The notes: generated by a model not told the origin, from the sequence alone. Positions 32,341 to 43,704 are shown, numbered from the stretch's first letter. The stretch: 64,000 nucleotides of DNA from Knufia peltigerae (GCA_030247855.1 JAPDRN010000020.1:248001-312000); one strand, 5' to 3'. Made by a program: numbers and translations.

Positions 32341-33288
32341 CTATGGAAGCGCAGCGCCGACGTTAATGTTGGCACCAAACACCGATCTCGAGTCTTCACT
32401 CAACAACCAAACGACGACTCGTGCCACATCGTCGGGGTCCATCATCTGCCAACCTCTCCTTTTCCAATCTTCAAGTTGTTCCGGGTTCCCTCCGACAAAC
32501 TGTTGCATCATGGGGGTTTGGGTCGATCCTGGATGTGAGAGCAAAAGCAAGATTAGCCGGCTCTTTGTCTCAAAACATTCCCGGACGGTCTTTCTCTCTC
32601 ACACCTACCTGGTGAAACGCAGTTGATCCGGATCCCGAACGGTTGAGTGTCCTTTGCGACACTCTGGGAGAAATGTGCGACGGCGACCTTGGAGGTACGG
32701 TACGCGTAGATGTCCGGATCGTGTTTCAACGACGCCATACTGCTGATGTTGACTATGGCCCGATCGGTGCCGGCCGGAAGGTCCTTCATGGCTCTGACCT
32801 CCGCGCGGGTCGAGTAAAAGACTCCGTTGATGTTGACGCCCATGACACGGTGCCACGCCTCGTCCGTCTCCTCGAGAATGTTGGGGGCCGTTCTGACACC
32901 GACCGCCTGTGGCAAGCCGGCCACGTTGGCGGCGCCGTGAAGGTCACCGAAGGCCTCGACCACAGTTTGAATCCAATCGGCCACGGCGCCCGACTTGGTC
33001 ACGTCCAAAGTCGTCGTGTGTAGTTTTGTCTTTGGATTCGCCTTTTGGATGCTTTGTTTCAACGCATCAAAGCCCTTCGGAGAGACGTCTGCGGCGGCGA
33101 TGCCGCTCGCACCTCGTTCGGCGAGAAGGCGACAGATGGCCGCTCCCATCCCTAAGCGATAGTCAAGAAAAGGTACCGTCAAAAACGGTCGCTTGTGCTC
33201 TGCTATGGCACCGGGCGCAACAAGAGGCAGAAGAAGACTCACCTGAACCTGCCCCGGTAATGGCAAACACTTTTCCATCGACATTCAT
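32341..33288 (-). CDS. Short-chain dehydrogenase/reductase of the BVMO block
   Basis: Exons 33243-33288, 32609-33151 and 32341-32528 give 258 aa, a classical SDR length. It starts MNVDGKVFAITGAGSGMG (TGxxxGxG at 11-18); an overlapping ATG four bases inside is out of frame. Other motifs: D65-V in TLDVT, N91VAG, the NISSMAS serine (near 152) and Y166-x3-K170 (YRTSK), then INCVSPGSTQTPMM across the third junction. SDRs of this type interconvert alcohols and ketones with NAD(P)H. Here it could make the ketone taken by the BVMO or oxidise the hydroxy-acid released by DLH; which one is inference. The C-terminus SVFGANINVGAALP is typical and complete. Confidence 0.92.
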
Positions 33289-34393
33289 GATTAGTGGTTT
33301 GTGTCATTAAACGCTCTGGGCATATGACAAATTGCGACCTGGCTGGTGAGTTTGGAAGTGCCACTGACGCGCCAGGGATGGCTTCCCATTTTATTCCCTA
33401 GGAGGTCAATCAGCTCCTCGGGAGGGGTCTTTCATCATCGAACTAGACCGGCAAGAAAGGCTACCACCTACCTAGTTTATTGCCAGTTCTGTCGGCTTCT
33501 TTCCACAGCAGCGTTAAAACATGACTGATCAGATATCGGGTTGCCTCTAACCAGCATCTTGGGATCCATCTTTCCTTTGGTACCAGAAGCCTATCTGCTG
33601 GTCTGGGAGAAAGACACATACCCAGTCCAATGGGGTTTCCTTTGTAAGGAGTCGCAAACCCCGGAATCTCCACAAAAGTCATAGAACGTAAAAAGTGGAG
33701 CAGATGTTTGGTGGGTACTGTCCAGGAGTAACCGAAGTCGCCGTTCAAAGACTCAGCTGGTACTCCGCATTTTTCGTGGTATAGGATAATGGATACGAGG
33801 TTTGATGGCGCATATCCTGGGTCGGGAACCCTCAAAAGGTTGACGAATAGCCATTCAACATTGGCCAATAAGAGAACCCATTAGTGTAGCTCGCTCTCAT
33901 CTTCTGGCTATGAGTGTCCGTCACGAGCATCATCGTCCAAGAAAGACAATTTGTCCCTTTCGAATCATCTACGTTTCCGCAGCTCATCTGACTTATCCGA
34001 AAGGGATTCCAAAGAGCACTTAGAAATTGAGGTCTGGTCAAGTTTCTCAGAGCCTAACTCGGCTAACCTTGTGGGAATATTGCGTGAGTAGGCGATGTCT
34101 CCTGAAGAGTCGGCATGCTGCACTGCCATACCCGAGCGAGCTCCAAGGAATTGCTTTGTGTTCCGGATTCAAAACCAAATTTGGTGCATCGGAGACCTTG
34201 AGCGCGGGAAAGGCTCTGGGGATAGGATGTCTAAGGGGGGTCCATTAAGTCGTTGATCATATGATGCCGTCGGAGTTCAACAGCTCTGTTGGAGAATCCC
34301 TCTCATAGCTATATATATCTTCAACAGCTCGGCGGGCTGTCACCTTGAATCATTGCTTTGAGACTTTGACTTGTTCCAAAGCCACTTTTTCCT
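33289..34393. other. Spacer between the SDR and the second regulator
   Basis: 1.1 kb. A 135-codon minus-strand frame (33461-33868) is present, but it matches no family I know and has no start or splice support; a decayed gene is possible. CTACCTAG-type motif at about 33467-33475. Otherwise nothing. Confidence 0.4.
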
Positions 34394-36575
34394 CTAGTCA
34401 TTCCAGCCCTCGATGTCTCTGAAAAGATCTTGAAGATGTAGTGTAACAGCATCGGACCATTCCACCTGGGGTGAAGGTACACCGATACAGTCGCTGAGGA
34501 TGAATCCAGCCACCAGCGGACTTGTTTGCGCGGTGATGCCAGGGAAATAATCCAGCCATCGCGTTTCGAAGGCTATCGTCGCATCCTGTCCAGATGCTCT
34601 CGGGAAATCCCAGATGTCGTGATGATGAGAAGGTGAGTCGCAAGCAGATACGATGAGGGGCTCTTCCTTGAGAAGCCTATCCAGACCCCGATCGAACATC
34701 TTACCTGTAAGAGACCACCGAGACAATTCTCTCAGGGCAAGCCTCAACGTGGTAATGTCGACATCGGCATCATGAGTAAACATGTCTACGCGGCGAGCTC
34801 GGAGTAGGGCCAGAATGGCCAGCGTGCAGTACCAGACGGCCTCACATCCCAGGTACTGGACGGTTCCACGGCTGAGGTACGCTCGGAAGATGCCCGCGAC
34901 GCACGAGGCCGCCACGATTGCCGGTACGGTTGCCCTGGGTAGTATTTCTTGGCTCTTGCTCAGGTGAAGGACGATGACGATGGCAAGGTAGCCTAGATGG
35001 AGATAATTCAGATCCCGGTTGAAATCCAGTACCAAATGCTCCCCAATCGGCAACTGCAGATGACTTGGTAAGCCGTGTGCCCAGTCAATCAGCTCCTGGG
35101 CTAGAAGTGCTTTGCTCTGAGCGTCCCCTTTCAAAAGCAACTCCTTGTGGATTCGTCCACCGACGTCCCAAAGACGAACCCATTCCACGAAGATGGATGC
35201 AGAGATGTGGGCTGGATCAGGGAAGTCGGTCACGGTGATCATTTGAATGTCACAATAATCCTTGTCAATGATGAGAGGCAGCCCTTGGGCTAGCGCCGCG
35301 ATGCGGTCCCTGACCTAGTGGACGTAATATCAGTATCAAACTTCTCTTTTGTCGTGATTATATTATGCCTACGAACAAGGTCCACCATATCCGCCGCCTT
35401 AGTTCTGGTGTCTCTCCCTCATAGGCTGGTTGTCGTCGTTCAGTGGTATCCCGGTGTAGGCCAATTTGTTGAGCCAAACGAATGGTTGTTCCGACCCACC
35501 ACCAATTGCTATCTGTACTGACCGCGTTCGGCGGACTGAGGCTGTACCAGTGAAACAGCATGAGGGCAGAAATCTGGGAAATGGGGGTTTCTGGATAGTT
35601 GGCGTAGAAAAGACCTTTTGCACGTTTGTAGTGGCTCGCGCAAGACGTGTGGGCAATAAGCGGCGGGTTCAGTCGGACGCCGCAAAGAGCCAGTGCATGT
35701 TTTAGCAATGGCGAATATAGGGCATTTGGGCGCGTCTTGAGCGTCTGCTTATCCAGTACCGGACACCACGATTGTATGTAGTTGAAGTATGTCTCGAGGT
35801 AACTCTGCATGAGCTCGTGCGGTACCTGATCGAGCTCGTCGTATCGCTCCATGGGTAGGGGACCAGTGCAAGGGGTGTCAGAGTGGTCAGCGCCGAAAAT
35901 CTGCATACATCCCACATCCCCTAGGTAACTTTGAAAGGTGCGAGATCCAGGAGAATCATCATCAGACCCAGTGGACTGTGACTCCTGGATCATGGTGTGT
36001 GGATCTTGTTGCACAGCTACAGGCGGATGCAGGAGTTTCGAGGAGGGTCGCTGGGCTGATGGTGGCTGCAAAGTGGAAGATGTCGGCTCACACATAGATC
36101 GGTCAATCTCCGTGTTTTGGAGAGCATATGGTGTGAAAGGAAAAGCCGCGTCATTATGCTCAACAGAAGTGGCCTGCTGTTGCTGTGGTCGATCTTGTGC
36201 CTCTTCTATGCGCTCGTCATGGTACGCAGCATTGTTTATCACAGGCTGCTCTTCGGGCATAACAGGTAGTGCCTGAACGCGCCCTCGTCTTCCACGATTC
36301 GAGGGGCGTAGGCTAGATTGGTTAGAAGCTGTCACCTCCAAAGTAGATGTGATGTCCAACTCACTGGCAGGATGCATTTGCCTCGACGCAGTTGTGACAT
36401 TTAGGCGAGGCCTCGTTGCGGTGTTCCAGGAAATCACATCTGATCTGGACCAGACTCAGCATTGTGTAGGTGAATACGAACTGGGAGATGGTACTCTTTT
36501 CTCGTGACAGCGTAGGCAAGCCCGGCCGGCTCTTTTGCGTCGTTTGTATGACGCCAGCCTTGCAGGATCGGACAT
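34394..36575 (-). CDS. Zn2Cys6 transcription factor with fungal-specific domain (673 aa)
   Basis: Exons 36495-36575, 36365-36444, 35373-36312 and 34394-35314. Splicing the first two exons creates the cluster C20-x2-C23-x6-C30-x12-C43-x2-C46-x6-C53, preceded by a basic patch (YKRRKRAGR). No single open frame contains it, which supports the model. A Gln/Pro-rich linker follows, then the middle homology domain: TYFNYIQSWCPVLDKQTLK, LMLFHWYSLSPPN, TIRLAQQIGLHRDTT, LRRRIWWTLFVRDRIAALAQG (across exon 3/4). The protein ends LFRDIEGWND. It closes the right side of the BVMO block and is probably a second local or adjacent regulator. Confidence 0.9.
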
Positions 36576-37434
36576 TTATTGCGCGTTTCAATGGGTGACT
36601 CTCCAAGCGGCTAAGCGAGAGATTTTGGTCTTCGTTCTCTTTGGCGGTGTTCAAAGAGACCGAGACTGAGATGTTGAGGGCTTTCAGTCGGCGTATTTTT
36701 ACCTACAGTATGCCCTGGGTCAAACGCCAGAAAGGGATGTATGTAGGTGGAGAAAGTGGTCTGGACCGGAGACCCAGATCATCTGGGGAGCGGGGAAACT
36801 AAGTACTGGATGTTGAAGGGGACAAGCTGGACCTCGGATCCTCATCCTTTATGATTCTGGAGACTTGTAACCTCTACTTGGCATACTTGTGATCTTGTGA
36901 GAGGTTACTACCTGATTGGTAGATCAGGCCAGATCTGGACAGATATAGGTGGGCCAAGATAAACTAGGTAGGACGGTGCTTGCGAGCTTGTCGAGGACTC
37001 ATCGAAGTACTACCACCATACCTCCTTTCCTCTAGAACGCGAGAATTACCTCAGTTCGGTCGAGATCGAGCAAAAAGACCAAATCAATTGCGATGCAGAA
37101 AGAAAGGGATCTTGATCATGAATCATTATTACTCAGCTCCAGGAATCCTACGCCACCATCAATGTCCAATGTTTAACCATACACATGAATGAAAAGTCTG
37201 CTGAAAGGATACCGAACCCCGTATGCAGCCGCCCCAAAAAAGACTCGAGGTGACAATCCAGCAGCTCAGCAATTCAGCACAGCAAAAGCCCTTCCATCGG
37301 CTTGAGAAAATGCCATGATTTTCCGCAAGCATTTCTCATTGACCACTGAGATCACCATCTCATCCACAGCACACTCCTCGGTTTGAGTCGAGGAAAAGAA
37401 ATCCAATCACAACAGTTCTGTGAAGCTTGTTCAC
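36576..37434. promoter_or_regulatory. Upstream region of the second regulator; right edge of the block
   Basis: 859 bp between the regulator start and the 3' end of the next minus-strand gene. ACTAGGTAGG at about 36963-36972. No gene is seen. Confidence 0.45.
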
Positions 37435-38031
37435 CTAGTTATTGCCATCGGTAACATTCTCGACCTTGGGCTGTTCGTCTTCAGCTGGTTCCATCTTGAC
37501 TGGAGCCTTGGTTTTGGTCTTTCGAGCCGCAGCAGTCTTAGTTTTCTTGGTCGGGGACTCCTCCTCGTCAGCTTCCGTCTTCACCTTACGACCGCGTTTT
37601 GGAGTTGGAGTCTTTGCAGAAGCAGGTAGAGTGCCTTCTACAGTAGTTGCGTCGGCCTTTGTCGCTTTGATCTTGATATTATTGATCCGGTGAATAACCG
37701 CTTTGGCGGTGCACTCTAATAACACGCAGAAACGATCAGTCTTGATTCTCACCCAGTTTGTGTAACTGTAAGAAAGGTGAACCCTTGGCGTGTTGACCTG
37801 TGTCTTCAGGCAAAACCAGAGCAACATGTAGCAGGAAGAGAAGACAGAAGCCAAGCCCACAGGAGTACTTACCAGGACCCATGATTTGAGCTACGGCTGC
37901 GTGATTGACTTTGACATCAGAGGTCGCGAGGACAGCTGCGAATAGCTTGAGAGGAAGTCAGCGGTTTTATCTCCCTGAGAAGAGCCAATGTCTACCTTCG
38001 CGTCCGTATCAGCGTTCCACGTCATAGGCAT
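37435..38031 (-). CDS. Small basic protein with Myb/SANT-like N-terminus, unknown function
   Basis: Exons 37996-38031, 37873-37945 and 37435-37715 give 129 aa. It starts MPMTWNADTDAK, continues LFAAVLATSDVKVNHAAVAQIMG and CTAKAVIHRINNIK, and ends in an acidic/basic low-complexity tail with SPTKKTKTAAARKTKTK. The W...LF.AVL...V....A..MG-CT-AV-HR pattern is a helix-turn-helix of Myb/SANT-like type found in many small Pezizomycotina proteins, mostly of unknown role; the Lys/Arg-rich tail suggests a nuclear DNA-binding protein. The upstream frame stays open to 38238, but I take that as 5' UTR because the ATG at 38031 begins the conserved part. Confidence 0.75.
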
Positions 38032-38745
38032 CTTGACCGATTTCAACAAGAGTGTTAATAGAGATACTATTGGTAGTCTATTAAACAGTATTAGTATATT
38101 AAAGCGTGCTTCTGATGCGATACAATACTCACGAGAGATAGAACACTCGAAAGCAGAAGGTGAACAGTCGAATTCTGTTGTGGTTGCCGAGTTGATGATA
38201 GTGGAAGAGGAGAAGAAGGACAGGAAGAATGGGGACAATTTTTGATGGGGATAAGTAATTGAAAAGTTGGGTCAATAATGCGGTGAGGATACATGAAGAA
38301 AGGGATATAAGTACTTCACTGAATACTGCCATTGACTGAATAGAAGAGTAAGGTAGAAAGCTGTGGGAAACACGCCAAAATATTGCTCACTTCAATCTGG
38401 TACTTAATTCATCCCACCATTTGCTATGGTTCGCCCATTCAGGGAAAGAAAAATATACCTGTGCCTAGCTATTCTCCTTCCTCTGCCGCTATCGTACAGC
38501 CCAGGCTAGGAAACATTTTGCAGACTGCTCATACCTGTTTTGTTGGGTGCCTCCTGTCTATAGTCTCCTTACCCAACACGCGATTCTGGCGACTGCCGCA
38601 TGCACCAGCGCATTTCTTGATCGACTTTCAACATTTTGCGTTTCCCAATGCCAGCATGCAGCGAAACAGCGTGCCTCGTCAAGAATCCAAGAACTGAGCA
38701 TCAAAATGTAGACTGGCGGTTTTCGTGGAGAGGGTCATGGTACCA
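38032..38745. other. Spacer between the small Myb-like gene and verprolin
   Basis: 714 bp: upstream region of the small gene and 3' flank of the verprolin gene. AT-rich near 38060-38110. No other feature. Confidence 0.45.
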
Positions 38746-40297
38746 TCATTCAAACTGGGCAAGATCAAGTGGAACGCTACTACCTCTTCCTGCCCTATAC
38801 CTCTTGGGCACCCCTGTAAAATTCCGTGGTGCAGGTAGCTGACTTTCGTCTTGAAATCTCCATCTGTTGTCTTCCACTCTGAACGACCCGGATCGACCTG
38901 GAGATCCCAGCGAGTTGCCATTGGATAGCGTGTAGGAACTCGCATCTAATGTTGATCGTGACGGAAGCTGAGATATTCCTCGGGAAGGTGGAGGTGAAAT
39001 GGCTGGCGATGAAGGAGAAGGAGGGGCGTCGGGCGCGCCATATGAAGATTTCCGCCCAAAGGCAGTAGCTGCTGCCTGCAATGCAAATGATGACCCAGCG
39101 CCGTTTGTTGCTGGAGGCGAAGTAGGTGGTGGTGGCGGTCCTGGTGGAGGCGGAGGAGGTGTAGATCTGGACGGCGGTCCTGGAGACACAGAGGGTGGTA
39201 ATAGCGGCGGAGGCGCAAGGGAAGGTGCGCTGTTGGGTGGTGGCGGAGGGGGAGGAGGCGGCGGTGCAGCTGGACTTGCTGAAGGAGGCGGCGGTGGAGC
39301 TGATGGTGGTGCAGGGCTTATTGTAGGAGGAGGTGGAGGTGGCGCCGGAGGCGCATAGCTTGACGCTGGAGGTGGCGGAGGCGGCGCTGGAGGTGCTGGA
39401 CTTATTGACGGCGGTGGAGGGGGCGCTGAAGGAGGAGCTGGACTGGAAGATGGAGGCGGAGGCGGAGGTGGTGCAGGCGGTGCAGTAGCAGTGCTCACTT
39501 TGCGAGACGCTGGAGGCGGCGGCGGAGGTTTTCCAGCAACCAGATTTGCCACTGACGATGGTTTTGATAACGGCTTTGGCGGAGGCTTTTTAAGATGTGC
39601 AAGTGGACTGGGCACTACCGGTGCAGAATCTATTGACGGTGGGAAAGGAGGTCTGCCACCTGGGATCGGAGGAGCAGGCATTGATGGTGGTCGAGGTGCC
39701 GCGCCCGAGGGAATTCGAGGAGCAGATGGTTGTGTCGTCTCCGAGTCCGAATGATGACCATCGAGTCCAGCACCAGTGTCAATGCCTCCCCGAGTCTTTT
39801 TCAACTTTGGCATGCCTCCTACAAAAAGGCCTCCTAGTTGAGGAGCACCTCCTAAGCTCGCTGTTGCATCCGAACCCGTGTCACTGTTGCTTCTAGCTCG
39901 ATTTCCGCCGGGCACAGGGGGTGCCAGACCACCCGGGGCTTTCATTCCCATGCCAGGAACAGGCGGTGCTCCTGCTATAGGGCCTCCTCCGCCCCCAGAT
40001 TTCTTGTCGAGCAACGGTGCGGAGCGATCATTTGTGACAGCCTTTTTCAGTCTTGCTCCCTTCGTTATATCTGTCAATAAAGCGTCCTGTGGCCTGTTAG
40101 CTCTTGTACTTCCCTCCGCCCCTCACGCTCAAACTCGTGAGTGTTGTATGCATCGTTCATGGACGTACCCGGCCTTTCGCGACTGATTTGGGAGGAGCCG
40201 CAGGAAGAGATGCCCCCGGCATAGGTGGAGGAGGAGGGGGCCCTCCCATCCCTGGGGGAGGCGGCGGCGGGGGCGGCGGTGGAGGAGGAGCAGGCAT
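38746..40297 (-). CDS. Verprolin/WIP-family actin regulator
   Basis: Exons 40169-40297 and 38746-40086 give 489 aa. Order: poly-Pro start (MPAPPPP..., 1-30); WH2 actin-binding motif LLTDITKGARLKKA (about 46-59), created across the splice; a second LKKT-type element in GLFVGGMPKLKKT; a very long Pro-rich region (about 170-390) with many PPPPPP blocks for SH3 and profilin; and a C-terminal WASP-binding region (WRFQDESQLPAPRNFTG, then KRYRAGRGSSVPLDL). Verprolin stabilises WASP/Las17 and promotes Arp2/3 actin patches at endocytic sites and tips (family knowledge). The proline codons make long Gly-rich antisense frames, which are shadows. Confidence 0.9.
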
Positions 40298-41121
40298 ATT
40301 GTCGTCGACTTGTACCTGACCAGAGATTTTTGCAAGTGTTGAGGTGTCGCTGTTCAGAATGTGTAGATCACACTGGGAAGGAAGTTGGGCACCGAAGGAA
40401 ATTGGACATTAAGCCAGAGCCGAGACGGCAAACAACCCTAGAAGCCTCATTCACAAGAAGAGTGGTCGAAGAACAGCTGCCTGGAGGCGAATATGCTGCA
40501 CATCTGCGACTTTACGAGGATCAATATCCAGTTACGAGTACGGAATCTGCGAAGTTGTGGTTGGTGACAGTCGAATGGCAATTCGTCATGCGACGCGGCG
40601 GAGTTTATGCTTATTGGGAAAGAGCGCTCAGCGGAATAGGCGCAACTTCAGCCTCACACCTTTCTCCACTGCGTAGCACCAACGCATACAAAGGCACAGT
40701 CCATCTCCGGCCACCGAATATGCGTATTCGTAGCTCATGATCCGGTGGTGCCTAGAGTACCTAAAAGTTGGGAAAGTAATTGCAATTCTTGGAACATTCG
40801 TTTTTGAAGGTGAATTCTATTCATTGCCCACAACCTGTGCTTAACCTCTGTAGTGTGCCGGGTCCTGCCTCCTCGAAGCCAAGGTATGCCAGCAATTCGT
40901 ACAAAAACTATCGAAGAAACTCCCCCAACGTGACCCAGGACAACGACAGGCAGATCATTCATATGCGTGATTGGAGCGCTTTTCAATTTGAGCAAGCTGG
41001 CTGGGGTAGGTTTGTGGTGACAAAAGTAGCCCTACAACAGGTCTTGCGGAGTTTCGTTTCGAGGAACGACAACTGTGGTCCCAAATGTATCTCCTCTTGA
41101 TCAATGTATATGAAAGGCCTA
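40298..41121. promoter_or_regulatory. Upstream region of verprolin and 3' flank of ARF1
   Basis: 824 bp. A plus-strand frame of 171 codons overlaps the verprolin 5' end (40225-40740) but has no family features. The rest is without recognisable signals. Confidence 0.45.
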
Positions 41122-41877
41122 TTAGTTGTGCCCTGCCTTACGAAGCGAGTTGCTCAACCACTCAAGGCCTTCGTACAGACCATCACCGGAAGTAGCGCAG
41201 GTGGATTGGATGTACTATCATGAGGTCAGCACTTATCACAAAAAAGAAAAAAAAAGGTGTCCTTACCCAGGCACGCTGTCGGAGACTGTGAAGACCAAGC
41301 TTGTCGGTGATTTCGGCGGCGTTCATGGCATTCTACAAAAGTAGTTAGAAATGAGATCGGACAAGATATCTCTTCAACTTACTGGAAGATCCTGTTTGTT
41401 GGCAAAGACAAGGAGAAGAGCGTCGCGCAGCTCGTCTTCGTTGAGCATGCGCTGAAGTTCTTCACGAGCCTCGACGATACGATCTCTATCGTTGGAATCG
41501 ACCACGAAGATGATACCTTGGGTATTTTGAAAGTAATGTCTCCAAAGAGGTCGAATCTTGTCCTGACCACCGACGTCCCACACGGTGAATTGAATGTTCT
41601 TGTACTCGACAGTTTCCACGTTGAAACCTGCGAAAGAGGTCAGTTTGTAGAAAGGATGGCTTGGGCAAGTGCCGTACCGATTGTGGGAATGGTGGTGCTG
41701 CGCATCGTTAGCAAGCTGTTCTAATCCCGGAGCCTAGAGATGGACATACACAATTTCACCCAACTTGAGCTTGTACAGGATCGTGGTCTTTCCAGCAGCA
41801 TCGAGACCGACCATCAAGATTCTCATCTCTTTCTTGCCCCATAGTCTGTCAAACAGCTTCGAGAATGCGAGACCCAT
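41122..41877 (-). CDS. ARF1: ADP-ribosylation factor 1 (Arf1 small GTPase)
   Basis: Five exons: 41750-41877, 41678-41697, 41383-41627, 41267-41332 and 41122-41214, together 183 aa. Exon 2 is a 20-nt microexon that codes the switch I part of IVTTIPTIG. Motifs: N-myristoylation Gly2 (MGLAFSKLF), P-loop GLDAAGKTT, switch II DVGGQDKIRPLW, NKQD for guanine specificity, and CATSGDGLYEGLEWL at the end. Arf1 recruits COPI and adaptors at the Golgi. Every splice restores invariant Arf sequence, so the model is secure. Confidence 0.97.
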
Positions 41878-42626
41878 GTTTGCGATTCAGCTGACGGAAT
41901 TAGTGGGAAGGGGTTGGTCGAGGAGGCGGTCTGGCAGGAGAGGTCAGCTAGCTACCCAAAGACGCGCGATCAAGTATAGTGAGAGGGTATAGGATTGCGG
42001 AAGAAGGAAGTCGCGTGTTCAAGGGCGTGAGAAGGGCACGACGGCAAAAAAGCCCACGTCTCCCTTTCTCAGGCCGGAGACGCATGTGTGGCCACTTTGT
42101 CCTTGTCGCGGTCATCGTATTCCTCGACGCAGGCAGAAAGAATTGGTTCACGTACCGAAAACAAGTGATGTGACACTCTGTGAGTTGGAGTCGAGGAAAG
42201 AGTGTTGAAATTAAGATGGAATTAATGGTTCCAGATTCAAGATGGACTGATGTTGCACCTTTGGGAATCCAGGATGAATCTCGCAGGCTCGACGACCCGC
42301 CAAGCCCCAAAGGTGAATGTCCTTGTTAGCGCACTTTTTCCCTCACTGTTATCGGACCAGGCCGTGCTTCAACACTCTGGCCAGAAGTTAGGGGTAAGGA
42401 GACAAGCCCCCAAGGTCTCTACGTCTGTCAAGCTGTGGTTATCGCAGATTCAGTCCCTGTCACTGCTGATTGCCTCTAATACTTGAATAAATCTCGGCCA
42501 ATAGTAACGGGGAACATCCAAAAAAAGCACGTGCTACGTTTTTGGCACCGTCTGGAATTCGTCAAGATCCAGTATTTTGGATAGATCCCAAATCTTTTTC
42601 GAAATACATTATGGAGTCGCCTGCCC
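41878..42626. promoter_or_regulatory. Upstream region of ARF1; 3' flank of the GNAT gene
   Basis: 749 bp. Perfect palindrome AGCACGTGCT at 42526-42535 near the GNAT 3' end. Possible ARF1 5' UTR intron, not resolved. Confidence 0.45.
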
Positions 42627-43244
42627 CTATAAATCGACTCTGACGACCGTCGATGTATATAGCATCCCATTTTTCTCGCCATGATATTCGGGTTGGACGA
42701 TCCTGAAGCCCAGCTTTTGATACAGCTTCAATGCAGAGTCATTTCCAGAGCGGACATGTGCCGTCAGATATGGGGAAGTGATTTTCCTCTCCAGGGCGAA
42801 ATCCCGACTTGTCTCGATGGCCTTCTGAACCAGTCGCCCTCCAAGTCCATGGCCACGATGTCCGGAATGTACAGAGACGGCGGCCATCAAGAATTCAGAG
42901 GAAGTCTGCTCTTTTTCATCTACGCCGTCCCCATGGTCGAGTTCGGGAGTTATTATGACAACAAGTCCTACCCAGTCTCCTTGTGACAGCATTGCCGTGC
43001 TTTCATCTACATTGTCCTGGCTCGAGTCATGTCGGACAATGACCAAATGGATGGCTCTTGGATCCCTCAGTCTTGACACCCAAAAGTCCTGTGGTTGATC
43101 GACTTCGTCCTTGTACAACGAGATCCAGCTGCCCGGGTCTTCTTGCAAAGTTTTCAATCGCAGCGTTTTAAGTCGTAAAGCATATTCAACATCTTGATCG
43201 CCGTGGGGTGTCGTTGGTAAAACTCGAATGGAGAATGATGCCAT
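42627..43244 (-). CDS. GNAT-family N-acetyltransferase
   Basis: 205 aa, one exon, from the ATG at 43244 (MASFSIRVLPTTPHGD). The frame stays open further 5' but without family similarity. Acetyl-CoA binding motif A is present: VSVHSGHRGHGLGGRLVQKAIE (R-G-H-G-L-G), with motif B later in GNDSALKLYQKLGFRI. The N-terminal part (ALRLKTLRLKTLQEDPGSW) fits the substrate-side helices of the family. The acceptor substrate is not deducible; relatives acetylate amines, amino acids or protein termini. It diverges from RPL10A. Confidence 0.9.
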   Translation of the reverse strand: MASFSIRVLPTTPHGDQDVEYALRLKTLRLKTLQEDPGSWISLYKDEVDQPQDFWVSRLRDPRAIHLVIVRHDSSQDNVDESTAMLSQGDWVGLVVIITPELDHGDGVDEKEQTSSEFLMAAVSVHSGHRGHGLGGRLVQKAIETSRDFALERKITSPYLTAHVRSGNDSALKLYQKLGFRIVQPEYHGEKNGMLYTSTVVRVDL

Positions 43245-43704
43245 GGCAATGATATCGATCGAGGTTCTCGCTTTTAGCAAACAAACCTGAGCGTTATATT
43301 TTTGCTTCAAATCATCGTGTTGTCAAGCGTGACTCACACACATCGACTGCGACTATGATGAAGGAACCTTAGACCTCGTCAATCCGAACTTCAACCAATA
43401 TGGTAGCATTTTCACTCAGTGTACTCCGTATTTACACCGGCAAACCATTGCAATGGGGGTACGTATGTACGAATACGACGATGGAGAGTGACTCGATCCC
43501 ACTTGCGACCAACTGCCACAAACGAACTAGCCCCGATCAGTTCTAGCGCACACAAATTTCTTGGCTCCAAATTCCGAGAGAACATCTTTTGCAGGTCAGC
43601 GTCTGCCACTGTCGAAGAGATCTCTTTTTCCCTTCCAACCGTTCCAGCGCAGTGCCTCACCATAAGAATTTTTGATTGATTCTTCTGGAAGACTGTCATC
43701 AAGA
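43245..43704. promoter_or_regulatory. Divergent promoter, GNAT gene / RPL10A
   Basis: 460 bp. Exact TACTCCGTA at 43422-43430, about 275 bp upstream of the RPL10A ATG. T/C-rich stretch around 43615-43650. Confidence 0.45.

Noticed and set aside
33241..33284. SDR start at 33284 (MSMEKC)
   Set aside because: The frame from this ATG lacks the TGxxxGxG loop; the ATG at 33288 gives MNVDGKVFAITGAGSGMG after splicing.
23081..36575. Secondary-metabolite biosynthetic cluster
   Set aside because: No PKS, NRPS, terpene cyclase, prenyltransferase or P450 in the block; the enzymes fit degradation better.
39000..39500. Apparent tandem minisatellite of GGAGGC-like units
   Set aside because: It is the poly-proline coding region of verprolin read on the other strand; irregular codon runs, not a non-coding repeat.
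40225..40740. 171-codon plus-strand frame upstream of verprolin
   Set aside because: It begins antisense to the poly-Pro exon and continues without recognisable features.
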